64,000 bases of DNA, from the NCBI GenBank assembly GCA_030430075.1, contig JAUIGN010000022.1, forward strand, positions 1 through 64,000. The letters are read 5' to 3'. A program made the translations under genes and the position numbers. This stretch comes from a bacterium. Lineage in GTDB: Bacteria > Planctomycetota > Planctomycetia > Pirellulales > Pirellulaceae. The notes beneath the pieces are model-generated. The model was not told the DNA's origin. It did no database searches and saw only the letters and a program-made list of their open reading frames with translations. Below are positions 53,764 to 62,943 of the stretch, piece by piece (position 1 is the first letter of the stretch; every line of letters begins with the position of its first letter).

Positions 53764-54666
53764 ATGGGTTCGTTCTTTCCACTTTCCGCTCTCTCCGCGA
53801 TCCGGCGTTCCGGCCGCCTGATTCAGCTTGTCGTTCTCTGCGCCGCGCTTTGCGGTGGATCGCCTTGGGCCGGGGCGCAGGATGCCGAACCGCCCGTGCC
53901 GACCGGGATTGAGGATCATTCCTGGTCCCGCTTCGGGATCGGATCGTGGAAGCGAGTTCGCATATCGAAGGAAGTATTTGGCGGCGACGGGAAACTCGAA
54001 TCGATGACCGTTCGCGAGCGCAAGACCACCCTGACCGCGGTCACGGCGGACCGTTTCACGCTCCACGAAGAAGTGACGCTCGAAGTGGCTGGCAAACTCT
54101 TTCCGCCGTCAAGCCGGCAGATTGAACGGGGCCTGTTCAACGAGACCGAGGACCAAGTCGTCAACACCCGGCGATTGAGCGACGGCAAAGTCGTGATTGG
54201 GGGCCACGAATTTCCCACGCAGATTCATCAGGTAACGCTGGCCGACGAAAAAAGCGTCTGGACCAGTACCGTGCATTTCTCGCCGAATGTCGAGCCGTTT
54301 GTGCTCAAGCGCCACACGATCTCGACCGATCCGACCGGCAACCATACGAACTATGAAGCGCATGTCGAGGTCGTCGCATTCGACATGCCGCATCGCGTGC
54401 TGGCGGAAATCAAACCGACCGCCCACCTGAAGACGGTGCACCGCCAGGGTGATGTCACGACCATCACGTTGGAGGTCTCCTGCCCCAGCGTGCCCGGGCA
54501 CATCGTAGCGCACTCGACCAAGATGGTCTCCGCCGAAGGGCGTCTGATGGAACGCAGCATCCTTGAATTGCTCGAATACGAAGTCGGTAGCAAGCAGGTC
54601 GAACACCACGGTCTGGGGCGTACACGGCTCTTCGGCAAACGGCGGCTTCGTGGAAATCCACGCTGA
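53764..54666 (+). CDS. Secreted protein of unknown function
   Basis: 300 residues, ATG 53764. Signal peptide with hydrophobic core LIQLVVLCAALCGGSPWAGA. Mature part is beta-rich and evenly mixed (WSRFGIGSWKRVRISKEVFG, DRFTLHEEVTLEVAGKLFPP, THLKTV region, GHIVAHSTKMVSAEGRLMER). The phrasing resembles planctomycete DUF-type periplasmic proteins that start WSRFGIGSWK, but I cannot name the family. No catalytic signature seen. Faces the HTH-REC regulator gene on the same strand, separated by 357 bp containing a promoter. Confidence 0.75.
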   Translation: MGSFFPLSALSAIRRSGRLIQLVVLCAALCGGSPWAGAQDAEPPVPTGIEDHSWSRFGIGSWKRVRISKEVFGGDGKLESMTVRERKTTLTAVTADRFTLHEEVTLEVAGKLFPPSSRQIERGLFNETEDQVVNTRRLSDGKVVIGGHEFPTQIHQVTLADEKSVWTSTVHFSPNVEPFVLKRHTISTDPTGNHTNYEAHVEVVAFDMPHRVLAEIKPTAHLKTVHRQGDVTTITLEVSCPSVPGHIVAHSTKMVSAEGRLMERSILELLEYEVGSKQVEHHGLGRTRLFGKRRLRGNPR

Positions 54667-54765
54667 CGTCCTCTGCCCGGCCGGGGCCGTCATTTCTCAT
54701 CCTTTTTTTCGCGCAATTCGCCTCAACCTTTCTCGCTGTATGGACTTGCGCTCCCGAGATCAATC

Positions 54766-54793
54766 TTGACTAGGAACCACAGGCCGCTATAAT
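54766..54793 (+). promoter_or_regulatory. Sigma-70-type promoter of the HTH-REC regulator
   Basis: TTGACT (-35, 54766-54771) and a perfect TATAAT (-10, 54788-54793) with a 16-bp spacer. The expected transcript start is near 54800, about 220 bases before the coding start. Best promoter match in the window. Confidence 0.7.
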
Positions 54794-54799
54794 TCTTTC

Positions 54800-55023
54800 A
54801 AATGTGAAGATCGGTAGTTTCGGAAAGGCTCGAAATTGCTTACGGTTGGAGCGGTCTAGGAAGATGTGCGGTTTGCGTATGCCGCGAAGCCTTGTTAATG
54901 AGGGAGCTAGGGATCGGCGTAACGTGGGAGGGCCACGGAGGTTTTGAGCGATTGGCGATCGCCGCCGCTCACGAATCTCGAACCGCCGGTCCCACCATCG
55001 GCCAGGAAGGGTGGTACTACACC
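54800..55023 (+). ncRNA. Long 5' leader, possible structured RNA
   Basis: About 220 bases between the promoter and the regulator ATG. Rich in G and with short inverted pairs such as GGCGATCGCC (54956-54965) and GGGAGG-type segments. No known riboswitch family identified. An open frame continues upstream of the ATG but is not protein-like. Confidence 0.35.
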
Positions 55024-55611
55024 ATGACGACAAAGACTGTCTTTACGACGGGAGAAGCTGCAAGGATTTGCAAGGTCAGCCAGCAGACGATCATTCGCTG
55101 CTTTGACAATGGTAGCCTGAAAGGATTTCGGGTCCCAGGCAGCCGCTTTCGTCGCATTCCACGGGATCAGCTATTTCAGTTCATGAAGGAGAACGGCATT
55201 CCGACAGACGCTCTGGAGAGCGGCAAGCGGAAGGTCTTGATTGTGGACGACGATGTCGAACTGGTCGAATTGCTGGTCGACGTTTTTCAACGTGACGGAC
55301 GATTCGACATCCGCACGGCGAATAACGGCTTCGATGCCGGCATGTTCGTCAAGGAGTTTCGCCCCGATCTGGTCGTGCTGGACGTGATGCTTCCCGATAT
55401 CAACGGGAAAGAGGTCTGCCAGCGGGTGCGGAGCGATTCAAGCCTGGATACGGTGAAGATCATTTGCATTTCGGGCATGGTCGAGCAGGACAAGGTGGCC
55501 GACCTGCGAGCCGCGGGTGCCGATGACTTCATGCAGAAGCCGTTCGCCGTCGACAAGCTGCTGGAGCGATCCTGTGACTTGTTGGAAATCGAACGCGTTG
55601 TCCCAACCTAG
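55024..55611 (+). CDS. Response regulator with N-terminal HTH and C-terminal REC domain
   Basis: 195 residues from ATG 55024. Residues 4-58 form a MerR/excisionase-type (HTH_17) helix-turn-helix (FTTGEAARICKVSQQTIIRC, GSRFRRIPRDQLFQFMKENG). Residues 69-190 are a receiver domain with DDD acid pocket (75-77), phosphoacceptor Asp120 (LVVLDVMLPD), Ser150 region and Lys172 (QKPF). The order, HTH first then REC, is the reverse of classic OmpR or NarL regulators. The histidine kinase gene follows 83 bp downstream, so they form a two-component pair. Phosphorylation should control DNA binding at an unknown target. Confidence 0.9.
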   Translation: MTTKTVFTTGEAARICKVSQQTIIRCFDNGSLKGFRVPGSRFRRIPRDQLFQFMKENGIPTDALESGKRKVLIVDDDVELVELLVDVFQRDGRFDIRTANNGFDAGMFVKEFRPDLVVLDVMLPDINGKEVCQRVRSDSSLDTVKIICISGMVEQDKVADLRAAGADDFMQKPFAVDKLLERSCDLLEIERVVPT

Positions 55612-55694
55612 GAACATGACGACTGTCGCGACCGCGCGTCCCCCTGGGGCGCGCGGTCCGTTCGTTTCTTGACGCGTAGCGCACGGACGGGGCC

Positions 55695-57158
55695 ATGGCC
55701 TGGTTGCCAACACTCGCCGCGGGCTCATCCCGCTGGCGAATCCCACTGCTCGAACCGACGGCGATCGCCATTGCCGGCGGTCTCTTTCCTCGTTCCGGCC
55801 AAGGACCCGATCAAGTCATGGCCCGGACCGTGGCGGATGATCCCGGCCTGGCCCTGTGGCTGGCGTGCAGGTTCCCCGCCGATCGGATACCGACCGGGTG
55901 CGACGATTTGGCTGCCTGGTTTACCGGTGCCTGGCACACGGCTGCATCTCCCGGCCTGTTGGACTGGACGCCCGCTGATGGCGAAGATGAGGCCGAAGCT
56001 CTGCCGCCTGCCGCCGCCGCTTCGTCCGACTGGTTGCAACTCACGACATCGAGCCTGGCGGTGTCGCGATATGTGGCGGCGACCATGGCTGGGCATCCGC
56101 GAGTCACCGCTGCCACGTTGATTGGCCTCTTGCACGCCAGCCTGGAGATGCTCGCGGCTTGCGGCCCACGGATTCGGCTTGAGGAGATCGATCAGGCCGA
56201 CCACTGCTTGCCCGCCTGGCTGGTCGCGGCCCTCGTCGAACTGGATCGCGATGATGCCAGCGACGCCGTCTACGGCAGCATCCAGAACGCCATCCGGCAG
56301 TCGGACGGTCCCTCCCCGGCGCCGCCTGCCGCGTCGCCGGCAACCGAACCGGCCGGATATGCCGCGCTGCTGCCGGAACTGGTCCGTGCCGCCGCCCGGT
56401 TGCGGATGCTGGAAGAAGAGTTTTCCAGCGCCGTCGAGGCGGCCAAGATGAACGCCATGCGGGAACTTGCTTATGGTGCCAGCCATGAGATTAACAACCC
56501 GCTCGCCAATATTTCCACCCGCGCACAAACGTTGCTGATTGACGAGACCGACCCCGAGAGGCGAAGAAAGCTGGCCACGATCAACAGTCAGGCGTTTCGG
56601 GCTCACGAGATGATTTCGGACATCATGCTCTTTGCCAAGCCGCCGCGGATCGAGGTCGCAGAGTTTGAGCTTCGCGAACTGGTCGCGGAGGTGCTGGCTG
56701 AATTGGCGGACGACGCGGCGGAGCAAGGTACCGAGTTGCAGTTGGACCTGCCGGACCCTGACATGACGATCGTGGCGGATCGGGGGCACCTGACGGTTGC
56801 CGTCAAGTCACTCGTTCGCAACGCGCTGGAAGCGCTGGGCCTGGGAGGCCGCGTCGAGTTGCTGGGGCGGCGGGTCGCCGCCACCGCGGCGGACCAGGGC
56901 GCGATCGAGATTGTCGTCCGGGACACCGGCCCGGGAGTCCCCGCGGAAGCCCGGCGCTCCATGTTCAACCCCTTCTATTCGGGCCGTGAGGCGGGCCGCG
57001 GCCTGGGGCTCGGGCTCTCCAAGTGCTGGAGGATCGTGACACTCCACGGAGGTACGATTTCGCTGGACGACTCCTATCCAGATGGGGCGTGCTTTGTGAT
57101 ACGCTTACCCGCGCCGGCAAGCGTTGTTCTCGATTCGCCCATTGCCGCTCACGGTTAG
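55695..57158 (+). CDS. Soluble histidine kinase
   Basis: 487 residues without a membrane segment, hence cytoplasmic. The N-terminal 200 residues are helical and resemble a degenerate HDOD-like domain (LLEPTAIAIAGGLFPRSGQG, SDAVYGSIQNAIRQSD), low confidence. After a Pro/Ala linker come the dimerisation helix with the H box ASHEINNPLANI (His264) and the HATPase domain: N box SLVRNALEALG, G1 DTGPGVP, F box FNPFYSG and G2 GRGLGLGLSK. All kinase motifs are intact. Probably phosphorylates the HTH-REC regulator immediately upstream. No sensor ligand motif is evident. Confidence 0.92.
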   Translation: MAWLPTLAAGSSRWRIPLLEPTAIAIAGGLFPRSGQGPDQVMARTVADDPGLALWLACRFPADRIPTGCDDLAAWFTGAWHTAASPGLLDWTPADGEDEAEALPPAAAASSDWLQLTTSSLAVSRYVAATMAGHPRVTAATLIGLLHASLEMLAACGPRIRLEEIDQADHCLPAWLVAALVELDRDDASDAVYGSIQNAIRQSDGPSPAPPAASPATEPAGYAALLPELVRAAARLRMLEEEFSSAVEAAKMNAMRELAYGASHEINNPLANISTRAQTLLIDETDPERRRKLATINSQAFRAHEMISDIMLFAKPPRIEVAEFELRELVAEVLAELADDAAEQGTELQLDLPDPDMTIVADRGHLTVAVKSLVRNALEALGLGGRVELLGRRVAATAADQGAIEIVVRDTGPGVPAEARRSMFNPFYSGREAGRGLGLGLSKCWRIVTLHGGTISLDDSYPDGACFVIRLPAPASVVLDSPIAAHG

Positions 57159-57286
57159 TCGGAACGACTCGAGACCGGCGTCCTCTCAGGAAGGATTGCG
57201 CCAGAACCGGGTGTCGTGTTCCTCGCCGTTCGCATCGCGAAACGAGCGCCGCAACGCCCCTTATTCGGAGCGAAAGGCGACACGCA

Positions 57287-58870
57287 TTGAGTGAAATTCT
57301 GTTTCCGAACGGTCACGCGTACGGCTGCCTCAGCCTGCTTCCCCCCCTCTGTGCCATCACTCTGGCCATCGCCACACGCCGCGTCGTGATGTCGCTCTTG
57401 GCCGGGGTCTTTGTGGCCGCCTTGATCCTGGCGGGCGGCAATCCGCTCGTCGCCGTACCCGCCATGTGTGAGGAGCACCTGTGGGCAAGCCTGAGCGATC
57501 CGGATCATCTGCGGGTGTTCGTTTTCACGCTCACGATGGGAGCGATGGTCGGCGTGATGCAGCGGGGCGGCGGCATGGAGCGGGCGGTGGGTCGGCTCGC
57601 CGTCTTGGCCCAGGGACGCCGCAGTGGCCAACTGACGGTGTGGCTGCTGGGACTGATTGTCTTCTTTGACGACTACGCGAATTCCTTGCTGTTGGGGCAC
57701 ACGATGAGGCCTCTGACCGATCGTCTCAAGATTTCACGCGAGAAACTGGCTTACCTGGTCGATTCAACCGCCGCGCCCGTTTCCGGCATCGCGCTCGTCT
57801 CAACCTGGGTCGCCACCGAGATTGGGTTGATCGAGGCGGGCTTCGCCGGTTTGCCTGCAGGCGAAACCGACGTGGATGGCCTGGCCATCTTCCTGGCGAC
57901 GATTCCCTACCGCTTCTATGTTGTGCTCGCCCTCCTGTTCGTGCCGCTCGTCGCAATCCTCGGCCGCGACTTTGGCAGCATGCTGGTGGCGGAACGCGAA
58001 GCAGCCCGCGCAACGGAGCGGCCGGCAGTCACGTCGGCTGCCCAGAGCAGGGCAGGGGCCGGCTGGCAGGATGCGTTCTGGCCCGTGGTCGTCATGGTTG
58101 GGGTCACGGTCGCGCTGATCCTGGCGACCGGCGCCCCGGAAACGGGTGCGCCGCCTCAGGACTTGCTGACAACATTCGGCAGTGGCGACACCTATCTGGC
58201 GCTGGTCTACGGTTCGCTGGCCGGTCTGGCAACCGCCATCGGCTTCTCCTGGGGCCGCGGGGTCATTGACTGGGATGATGTTCAGCAGGCGAGCGTATCG
58301 GGGGCAAGCCACGTTGTCGGCGCTTTGGCGATCCTCTGGGTCGCATGGGCCCTCTCCGAGTCGACCAAGGCGAATTACCTGGGAACGGGCGAGTACCTGG
58401 GGGGACTCCTGCAAGGCGCGCTCGATGTCCGCCTCCTGCCGACGGCAGTTTTTATCTTGGCGTCCCTGATTGCCTTCGCTACGGGTACCAGTTGGGGAAC
58501 CATGGGAATCCTGATGCCCCTGGTGATCGTCGTGACCCACCGGATGCTCTCCGACTCGGGCCTCACGGCGACACCGGACAACACGATCATGGTCGCCGCC
58601 ATCGGCAGCGTGCTGGCAGGGGCGATTTTTGGCGACCACTGTTCGCCCATCTCGGACACGACCGTCCTCTCTTCACAATCGAGTGGATGTGATCACATCG
58701 CCCACGTCCGTACCCAGCTGCCGTATGCGGCCGTGGTCGGCGGCTTTTCCGTCCTGCTGGGCACGCTGCCGGTCGGTTTCGGAGCGCCCGTCTGGATCCT
58801 GCTACCCACCAGCCTGGTGGGGCTCGCCCTGTTCCTATTGGGGATCGGCAAGCAAACGGCCCCCGGTTGA
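57287..58870 (+). CDS. NhaC-type Na+/H+ antiporter family protein
   Basis: 527 residues from TTG 57287 (AAAGGCGA seven bases upstream); a start further upstream would overlap the kinase. About twelve to thirteen membrane segments. Conserved NhaC-family blocks: LGLIVFFDDYANSLLLGHTM, YLVDSTAAPVSGIALVSTWV, FATGTSWGTMGILMPLVIVV and AGAIFGDHCSPISDTTVLSS. The family exchanges Na+ or organic acids for H+ (for example NhaC, malate/lactate antiporters). Direction and substrate cannot be decided. Same strand as the two-component pair 129 bp upstream, which may regulate it. Confidence 0.88.
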   Translation: MSEILFPNGHAYGCLSLLPPLCAITLAIATRRVVMSLLAGVFVAALILAGGNPLVAVPAMCEEHLWASLSDPDHLRVFVFTLTMGAMVGVMQRGGGMERAVGRLAVLAQGRRSGQLTVWLLGLIVFFDDYANSLLLGHTMRPLTDRLKISREKLAYLVDSTAAPVSGIALVSTWVATEIGLIEAGFAGLPAGETDVDGLAIFLATIPYRFYVVLALLFVPLVAILGRDFGSMLVAEREAARATERPAVTSAAQSRAGAGWQDAFWPVVVMVGVTVALILATGAPETGAPPQDLLTTFGSGDTYLALVYGSLAGLATAIGFSWGRGVIDWDDVQQASVSGASHVVGALAILWVAWALSESTKANYLGTGEYLGGLLQGALDVRLLPTAVFILASLIAFATGTSWGTMGILMPLVIVVTHRMLSDSGLTATPDNTIMVAAIGSVLAGAIFGDHCSPISDTTVLSSQSSGCDHIAHVRTQLPYAAVVGGFSVLLGTLPVGFGAPVWILLPTSLVGLALFLLGIGKQTAPG

Positions 58871-59347
58871 CGACCTCTTGCCGCAACACAGCGTGACATC
58901 GCAGGGGATAGACAATTCCACCCCCGGACGCAGGGAAGGTCACCAGGCTGCACGCGCCGCCGGTCAATCACCGCCGGAACGGTTGTTCCCGCATTCCGGC
59001 GGACGCTGGGTGACGGACCGACGGAAGGAACGGACGTCGTGGCCATGGTTGCCATGGTTGAGTGACTGGCGTGGAGCGGCCCGCCGTTTCGCTCGCCGGT
59101 TTCCGCCCTCGGACGGGGCAAGATTCGGCGGGTCGCAACGAAGATTCGTTTGCAGACCTGCGGGAGCTGCCGATAGACTAATGAGGTGTCAAGACAACGC
59201 CTTGGGCTTGGTGGTGAGCGGGGTGCGACGGCGACAGGGGCTGCCCCTGGGCCGCTCATTGCGCTCGGCCTGCCTTGAAACAAGATACGCGGTTGACGGA
59301 CACGGGCTTGACGCCGGTGCCCAATTTGCCCGCCGGGAGGATACGAC
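58871..59347. other. Intergenic region, about 480 bp
   Basis: No gene with a start signal and no dispersed repeat found. The next gene's ribosome binding site (GGGAGGAT) lies at the right edge. Overlapping frames are Arg/Pro-rich shadows. Confidence 0.45.
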
Positions 59348-60676
59348 ATGACCGCCATGAATCGCCGCCAGCTCCTGCAGACCGCTGGGATGGGAATCTT
59401 GGGCTATAGCGCCAGCGGCTGGCTTCCGCAACTGGCGGCGGAAGTGGCAGACAATCCGCAACGGCGGCGGCAATGTGTGCTGCTCTGGATGAGCGGCGGC
59501 CCCTCGCAGACCGATACCTTCGACATGAAGCCCGGCCATGCCAACGGGGGTGAATTTCAAGAGATTGCCACCAGTGCCTCGGGGCTCCGCTTCAGCGAAC
59601 ATCTCCCCAAGCTGGCGCTGCATGCCGACAAGCTGGCGCCGGTGCGAAGCTTGAGCACGCAGGAGGGCGACCACGATCGCGGCACGTACATGATGCGGAC
59701 GGGTTACCAGCCGCGGGGCCCGGTCCGGTACCCGTCGATCGGTGCCTCCCTGGCGAAGGAACTGGGCGACACGTCAGAGACCTCGTTGAACTTCGTCAGC
59801 ATCTCTCCATACCGGACGCTGAATCCGGCAGCCTATGGCTCCGGTTTTCTCGGGCCGAAGCACGCGCCCCTCACCGTCGGCGCCGTGGACAACGGACCGG
59901 TCGAGGCGCCGGGCGAAGGGTATGCCGAGTTGCGGGTCGACGATCTCGAACCGGCACGCGGGGTTGGCAAGGCACAACAGACAAAGCGGCTGGAGCTGTG
60001 GCGGATGATCCAGAACGGCTTTTTGGCCACGCATCGGACGGCGTCTCCCATCGCCCACCACACCGTCTATCGCAAAGCGTTGAATCTCATGGACAGTGAA
60101 GTTTCCAAGGCTTTCGATGTGAGCCAAGAATCAGATGCGGTACGTGACGCGTACGGGCGAGGCCGCTTTGGCCAAGGCTGCCTGATGGCCCGCCGCTTGA
60201 TCGAACGGGGTGTCGCGTTCGTGGAAGTCAGCTTGGGTTCCCTCAACGCTGCCGCCGCCGGATGGGACACTCACCAAAACAACTTCAACTCGGTGAAAGC
60301 CCTCTCGCAGCAACTGGATTCCGGGTGGGCGAGCTTGATGACCGACTTGCAAGATCGTGGCCTGTTGGAGAATACAACGATTCTCTGGTTGGGTGAATTT
60401 GGTCGCACGCCCGTCATCAATAACAACGGAGGGCGGGATCACTTTCCGCGCGCCTGGACTTGCGTCTTTGGCGGCGGTGGGATTCGCGGAGGCCAAGCCT
60501 ACGGAAAGACGAGTGCCGATGGGGGTGAAGTGGTTGACGGCAAGGCCCAGGAAGGGGACGTCCTGGCAACCCTCTGCGCCGCGTTGGGCGTGCCCCCGGA
60601 TCACGAAAACATCTCCGAACAGGGGCGGCCCATCAAGATCACCGAAGGGACGCCGATCACGGAGATCCTGGCCTAG
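59348..60676 (+). CDS. DUF1501 family protein
   Basis: 442 residues; ATG 59348 with GGGAGGAT six bases upstream. N-terminus MNRRQLLQTAGMGILGYSAS is a twin-arginine-like export signal. Body blocks: QCVLLWMSGGPSQTDTFDMK, MMRTGYQPRGPVRYPSIGA, QGCLMARRLIERGVAFVEVS, WDTHQNNFNSVKALS and TILWLGEFGRTPVINNNGGR. Paralogous to the gene at 15333. Sulfatase-like fold, substrate unknown. No DUF1549/1553 partner beside it. Confidence 0.92.
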   Translation: MTAMNRRQLLQTAGMGILGYSASGWLPQLAAEVADNPQRRRQCVLLWMSGGPSQTDTFDMKPGHANGGEFQEIATSASGLRFSEHLPKLALHADKLAPVRSLSTQEGDHDRGTYMMRTGYQPRGPVRYPSIGASLAKELGDTSETSLNFVSISPYRTLNPAAYGSGFLGPKHAPLTVGAVDNGPVEAPGEGYAELRVDDLEPARGVGKAQQTKRLELWRMIQNGFLATHRTASPIAHHTVYRKALNLMDSEVSKAFDVSQESDAVRDAYGRGRFGQGCLMARRLIERGVAFVEVSLGSLNAAAAGWDTHQNNFNSVKALSQQLDSGWASLMTDLQDRGLLENTTILWLGEFGRTPVINNNGGRDHFPRAWTCVFGGGGIRGGQAYGKTSADGGEVVDGKAQEGDVLATLCAALGVPPDHENISEQGRPIKITEGTPITEILA

Positions 60677-60800
60677 CTGGCCCCACCGTGTTTTGTCCGC
60701 GCAGCTTCTTCCCAATTCGTCTTGGAGATGCGTCCCGCGTGTTGGCGGCGTTGGCCGGCGCCGTGGTCGCCAAACCCTCTGAACCACTCGATGGCAACTC

Positions 60801-61685
60801 ATGATTCTCCGCTGGCTGGTCGCGAACTTCGTCCAACAACAGGCCAAGCAACATCTTTACGAAATGGTTGCCGACGCGGCGCGGGGTGCCGGTCCAGCGG
60901 CCGGCCGCGATTCGCAAGTCGACGAGGACGGTCAGCCGCTTCCTCCCCCGCCCGCCGCCGAGGTCGTGTTTGTCTTCGCCTCCGCGGTCGAAGCAAACGG
61001 GCTCGTGGATACCCTGACCGAAGCTGTCCGCACCCAATGCCCGGGCTTTGTCGAGCATGCCGGATACCTGGCTGGGCGCCGAGTCGCCGTGCTGGAAACG
61101 GGCATCGGCGACCGGGCCGCCCGCCACGCCACCGGGGCGGCGATCGCCATGCACCAGCCGCAGTGGATCGTTTCTACCGGGTTTGCCGGCGCGCTTTCGA
61201 GCACCCTGCGCCGCGGTCACATCGTCATGGCGGATCGAATTGTCCAGGCAACGGGCCAGTCCTTCGACCTCGGTATGCGGATGGATCAGGCATCGGTCGA
61301 CGCTTCCCCGAGCCTCCATGTGGGGACGTTGCTGACCGTCGACCGGCTGATTCGGACCCGCCGCGAGAAGGAACGCCTGGCCGCCGAGTTCGAGGCCATC
61401 GCCTGCGACATGGAAACCGGGGCCGTCGCAGAGGTCTGCCAGGAAACGAAGACTCGCCTGATTTCGGTTCGCCTGGTCAGCGATGCCCTGGACGACGAGC
61501 TGCCCAGGGAGATGGAACGCCTGCTGGAGCAGAAAACGATCGCCTCAAAGCTGGGCGCGGTCGCCGGCGCGATCGCGAAACGCCCGTCCAGCGTCAAGGA
61601 CATGTGGAAGCTGCAAGAGCAAGCCTTGGTCGCCACAGACCGCTTGGCCCGTTTTCTCAACAGCCTGATGGGCCAACTGCAATAG
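60801..61685 (+). CDS. MTAN-like nucleoside phosphorylase family protein
   Basis: 294 residues. Phosphorylase/nucleosidase fold: VVFVFASAVEANGLVDTLTE, VAVLETGIGDRAARHATGAA, WIVSTGFAGALSSTLRRGHI and the hallmark ACDMETGAVAEV (near residue 210), where Glu contacts the ribose of the substrate. Likely cleaves 5'-methylthioadenosine or S-adenosylhomocysteine, or a related nucleoside; the hopanoid-associated HpnG enzymes are another possibility. An N-terminal extension (about 50 residues) precedes the catalytic core. No signal peptide. Confidence 0.85.
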   Translation: MILRWLVANFVQQQAKQHLYEMVADAARGAGPAAGRDSQVDEDGQPLPPPPAAEVVFVFASAVEANGLVDTLTEAVRTQCPGFVEHAGYLAGRRVAVLETGIGDRAARHATGAAIAMHQPQWIVSTGFAGALSSTLRRGHIVMADRIVQATGQSFDLGMRMDQASVDASPSLHVGTLLTVDRLIRTRREKERLAAEFEAIACDMETGAVAEVCQETKTRLISVRLVSDALDDELPREMERLLEQKTIASKLGAVAGAIAKRPSSVKDMWKLQEQALVATDRLARFLNSLMGQLQ

Positions 61686-61721
61686 CACGGCCACGCATGG
61701 CCGATCGTCAGCGGGGCGCGA

Positions 61722-61988
61722 TCAGCAAGCCGCCAATTGACGCTGGTACCGTTCGTATTCAATCTTCAAGTCGGCGGCCAACTGTTCAATCTCTGCCGAC
61801 ACCACGGCAGGCGTCACGACGCGGCCGGTCGGCTTGATCTCACCCGACGCGGTTGGCTCGAAGATGCCAGGACCCGGCGCAAAAGGGTGCAGCGCGTGAG
61901 GGCGCAGCGGAGCCCGCAGTTGAAGCATCAGCTCCGGATGCGCATCCACATCCAGGATCCCGACGACGCGATGGCACGTTGCTGGCAT
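61722..61988 (-). CDS. Small hypothetical protein, 88 residues
   Basis: ATG 61988 has AGGA ten bases upstream. The C-terminal half is protein-like with an amphipathic helix (VVSAEIEQLAADLKIEYERY); the N-terminal half is Pro-rich. No recognised domain. It could be a true small gene or a shadow frame. Same orientation as atpC, but 370 bp away. Confidence 0.45.
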   Translation of the reverse strand: MPATCHRVVGILDVDAHPELMLQLRAPLRPHALHPFAPGPGIFEPTASGEIKPTGRVVTPAVVSAEIEQLAADLKIEYERYQRQLAAC

Positions 61989-62360
61989 GCAACTGATTTC
62001 CTATGAGATGGCGACCCGATGGATCGCGGCGGCATTGGGGGGCTACGGTCCACATCGACAACGCCATGACACGTTGGCCAACTTCGATTGGCAGCAGGCA
62101 ACCATTTTCGGCGACCGGGCCAACGGTCATACCCGTCGGGCAAGCTGGGTAGTCTGCGAGCGGCGTGCGGGAACACGGCAACGGATGCCAGCGACCACCG
62201 ACGACCAAATGCCGCCGCCCATCCGCGCGACGCGCGCATGATGCCAGGGACCGAATCACGCCGACCTATGCAAACGGTGGCTCGCTGGCAAGACAGGCGA
62301 CAAGATGCACCCGGCGAACGGCGACTCAGATGTCGCTCAATTGCCTGACAGCCCCCGTGG
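61989..62360. other. Intergenic region downstream of atpC, 372 bp
   Basis: No clear gene, hairpin or repeat. Only unsupported Arg-rich frames. Confidence 0.4.
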
Positions 62361-62756
62361 TTAGGCTCGCTTGGCGACGTGAAGTTGTGCCCGGGCCTGG
62401 ACCACCGCTTTGTCGCGAATTTCTTCTAGTTCAGGAGACGTGGCGGGTTTCTTCTGGGCCGCCGCCAGCAGTTCGGCCGCTTCGCTCGCATCGAGTTTGC
62501 CGGCCGGCACGGCACGATTCGTCAATACGGAGACCACGTTTTCATCAACCTGAACGAATCCGCCGTCGACGTAGAATCGCTGGACGTTTCCGCCGCTGCG
62601 AATGCGCATTTCCCCGTAGCCGAGCCTCCCGATCAAGGGACTATGACCGGGGGCGATACCAAGTTCGCCGTCATACAGCGGGAGGGCAACAAAGTCGGTT
62701 TGTTCATCCACGGCCGTTTCTTCCGGCGTGACGACGATACAGTTAAGTTGTGCCAT
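62361..62756 (-). CDS. atpC: ATP synthase F1 epsilon subunit
   Basis: 131 residues from ATG 62756 (MAQLNCIVVTPEETAVDEQT); the upstream open frame is a run-in. N-terminal beta-sandwich (ALPLYDGELGIAPGHSPLIG, YVDGGFVQVDENVVSVLTNR) and C-terminal helical hairpin (AAELLAAAQKKPATSPELEE) match the family. It links the rotor to the catalytic head and can inhibit hydrolysis. atpD lies 187 bp upstream on the same strand, so the pair is probably co-transcribed. Other ATP synthase genes are not in view. Confidence 0.95.
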   Translation of the reverse strand: MAQLNCIVVTPEETAVDEQTDFVALPLYDGELGIAPGHSPLIGRLGYGEMRIRSGGNVQRFYVDGGFVQVDENVVSVLTNRAVPAGKLDASEAAELLAAAQKKPATSPELEEIRDKAVVQARAQLHVAKRA

Positions 62757-62943
62757 GATAGGGGGCCAATCGTGGGGGCCTGGGAGGCGGCGATGAATTG
62801 CAACCACCGCCGGACGTCATCGGTTGTTCGGTTGGAGTCGAAGGTTGTGAGATGCATGCACGGTGCACTCATGTCTCAGCAGCGGCCAACGGGAACGAGC
62901 CAGACTCAGGCAAGCCCCCTCAGTTGGCGGTGGCCGTGCCGGG

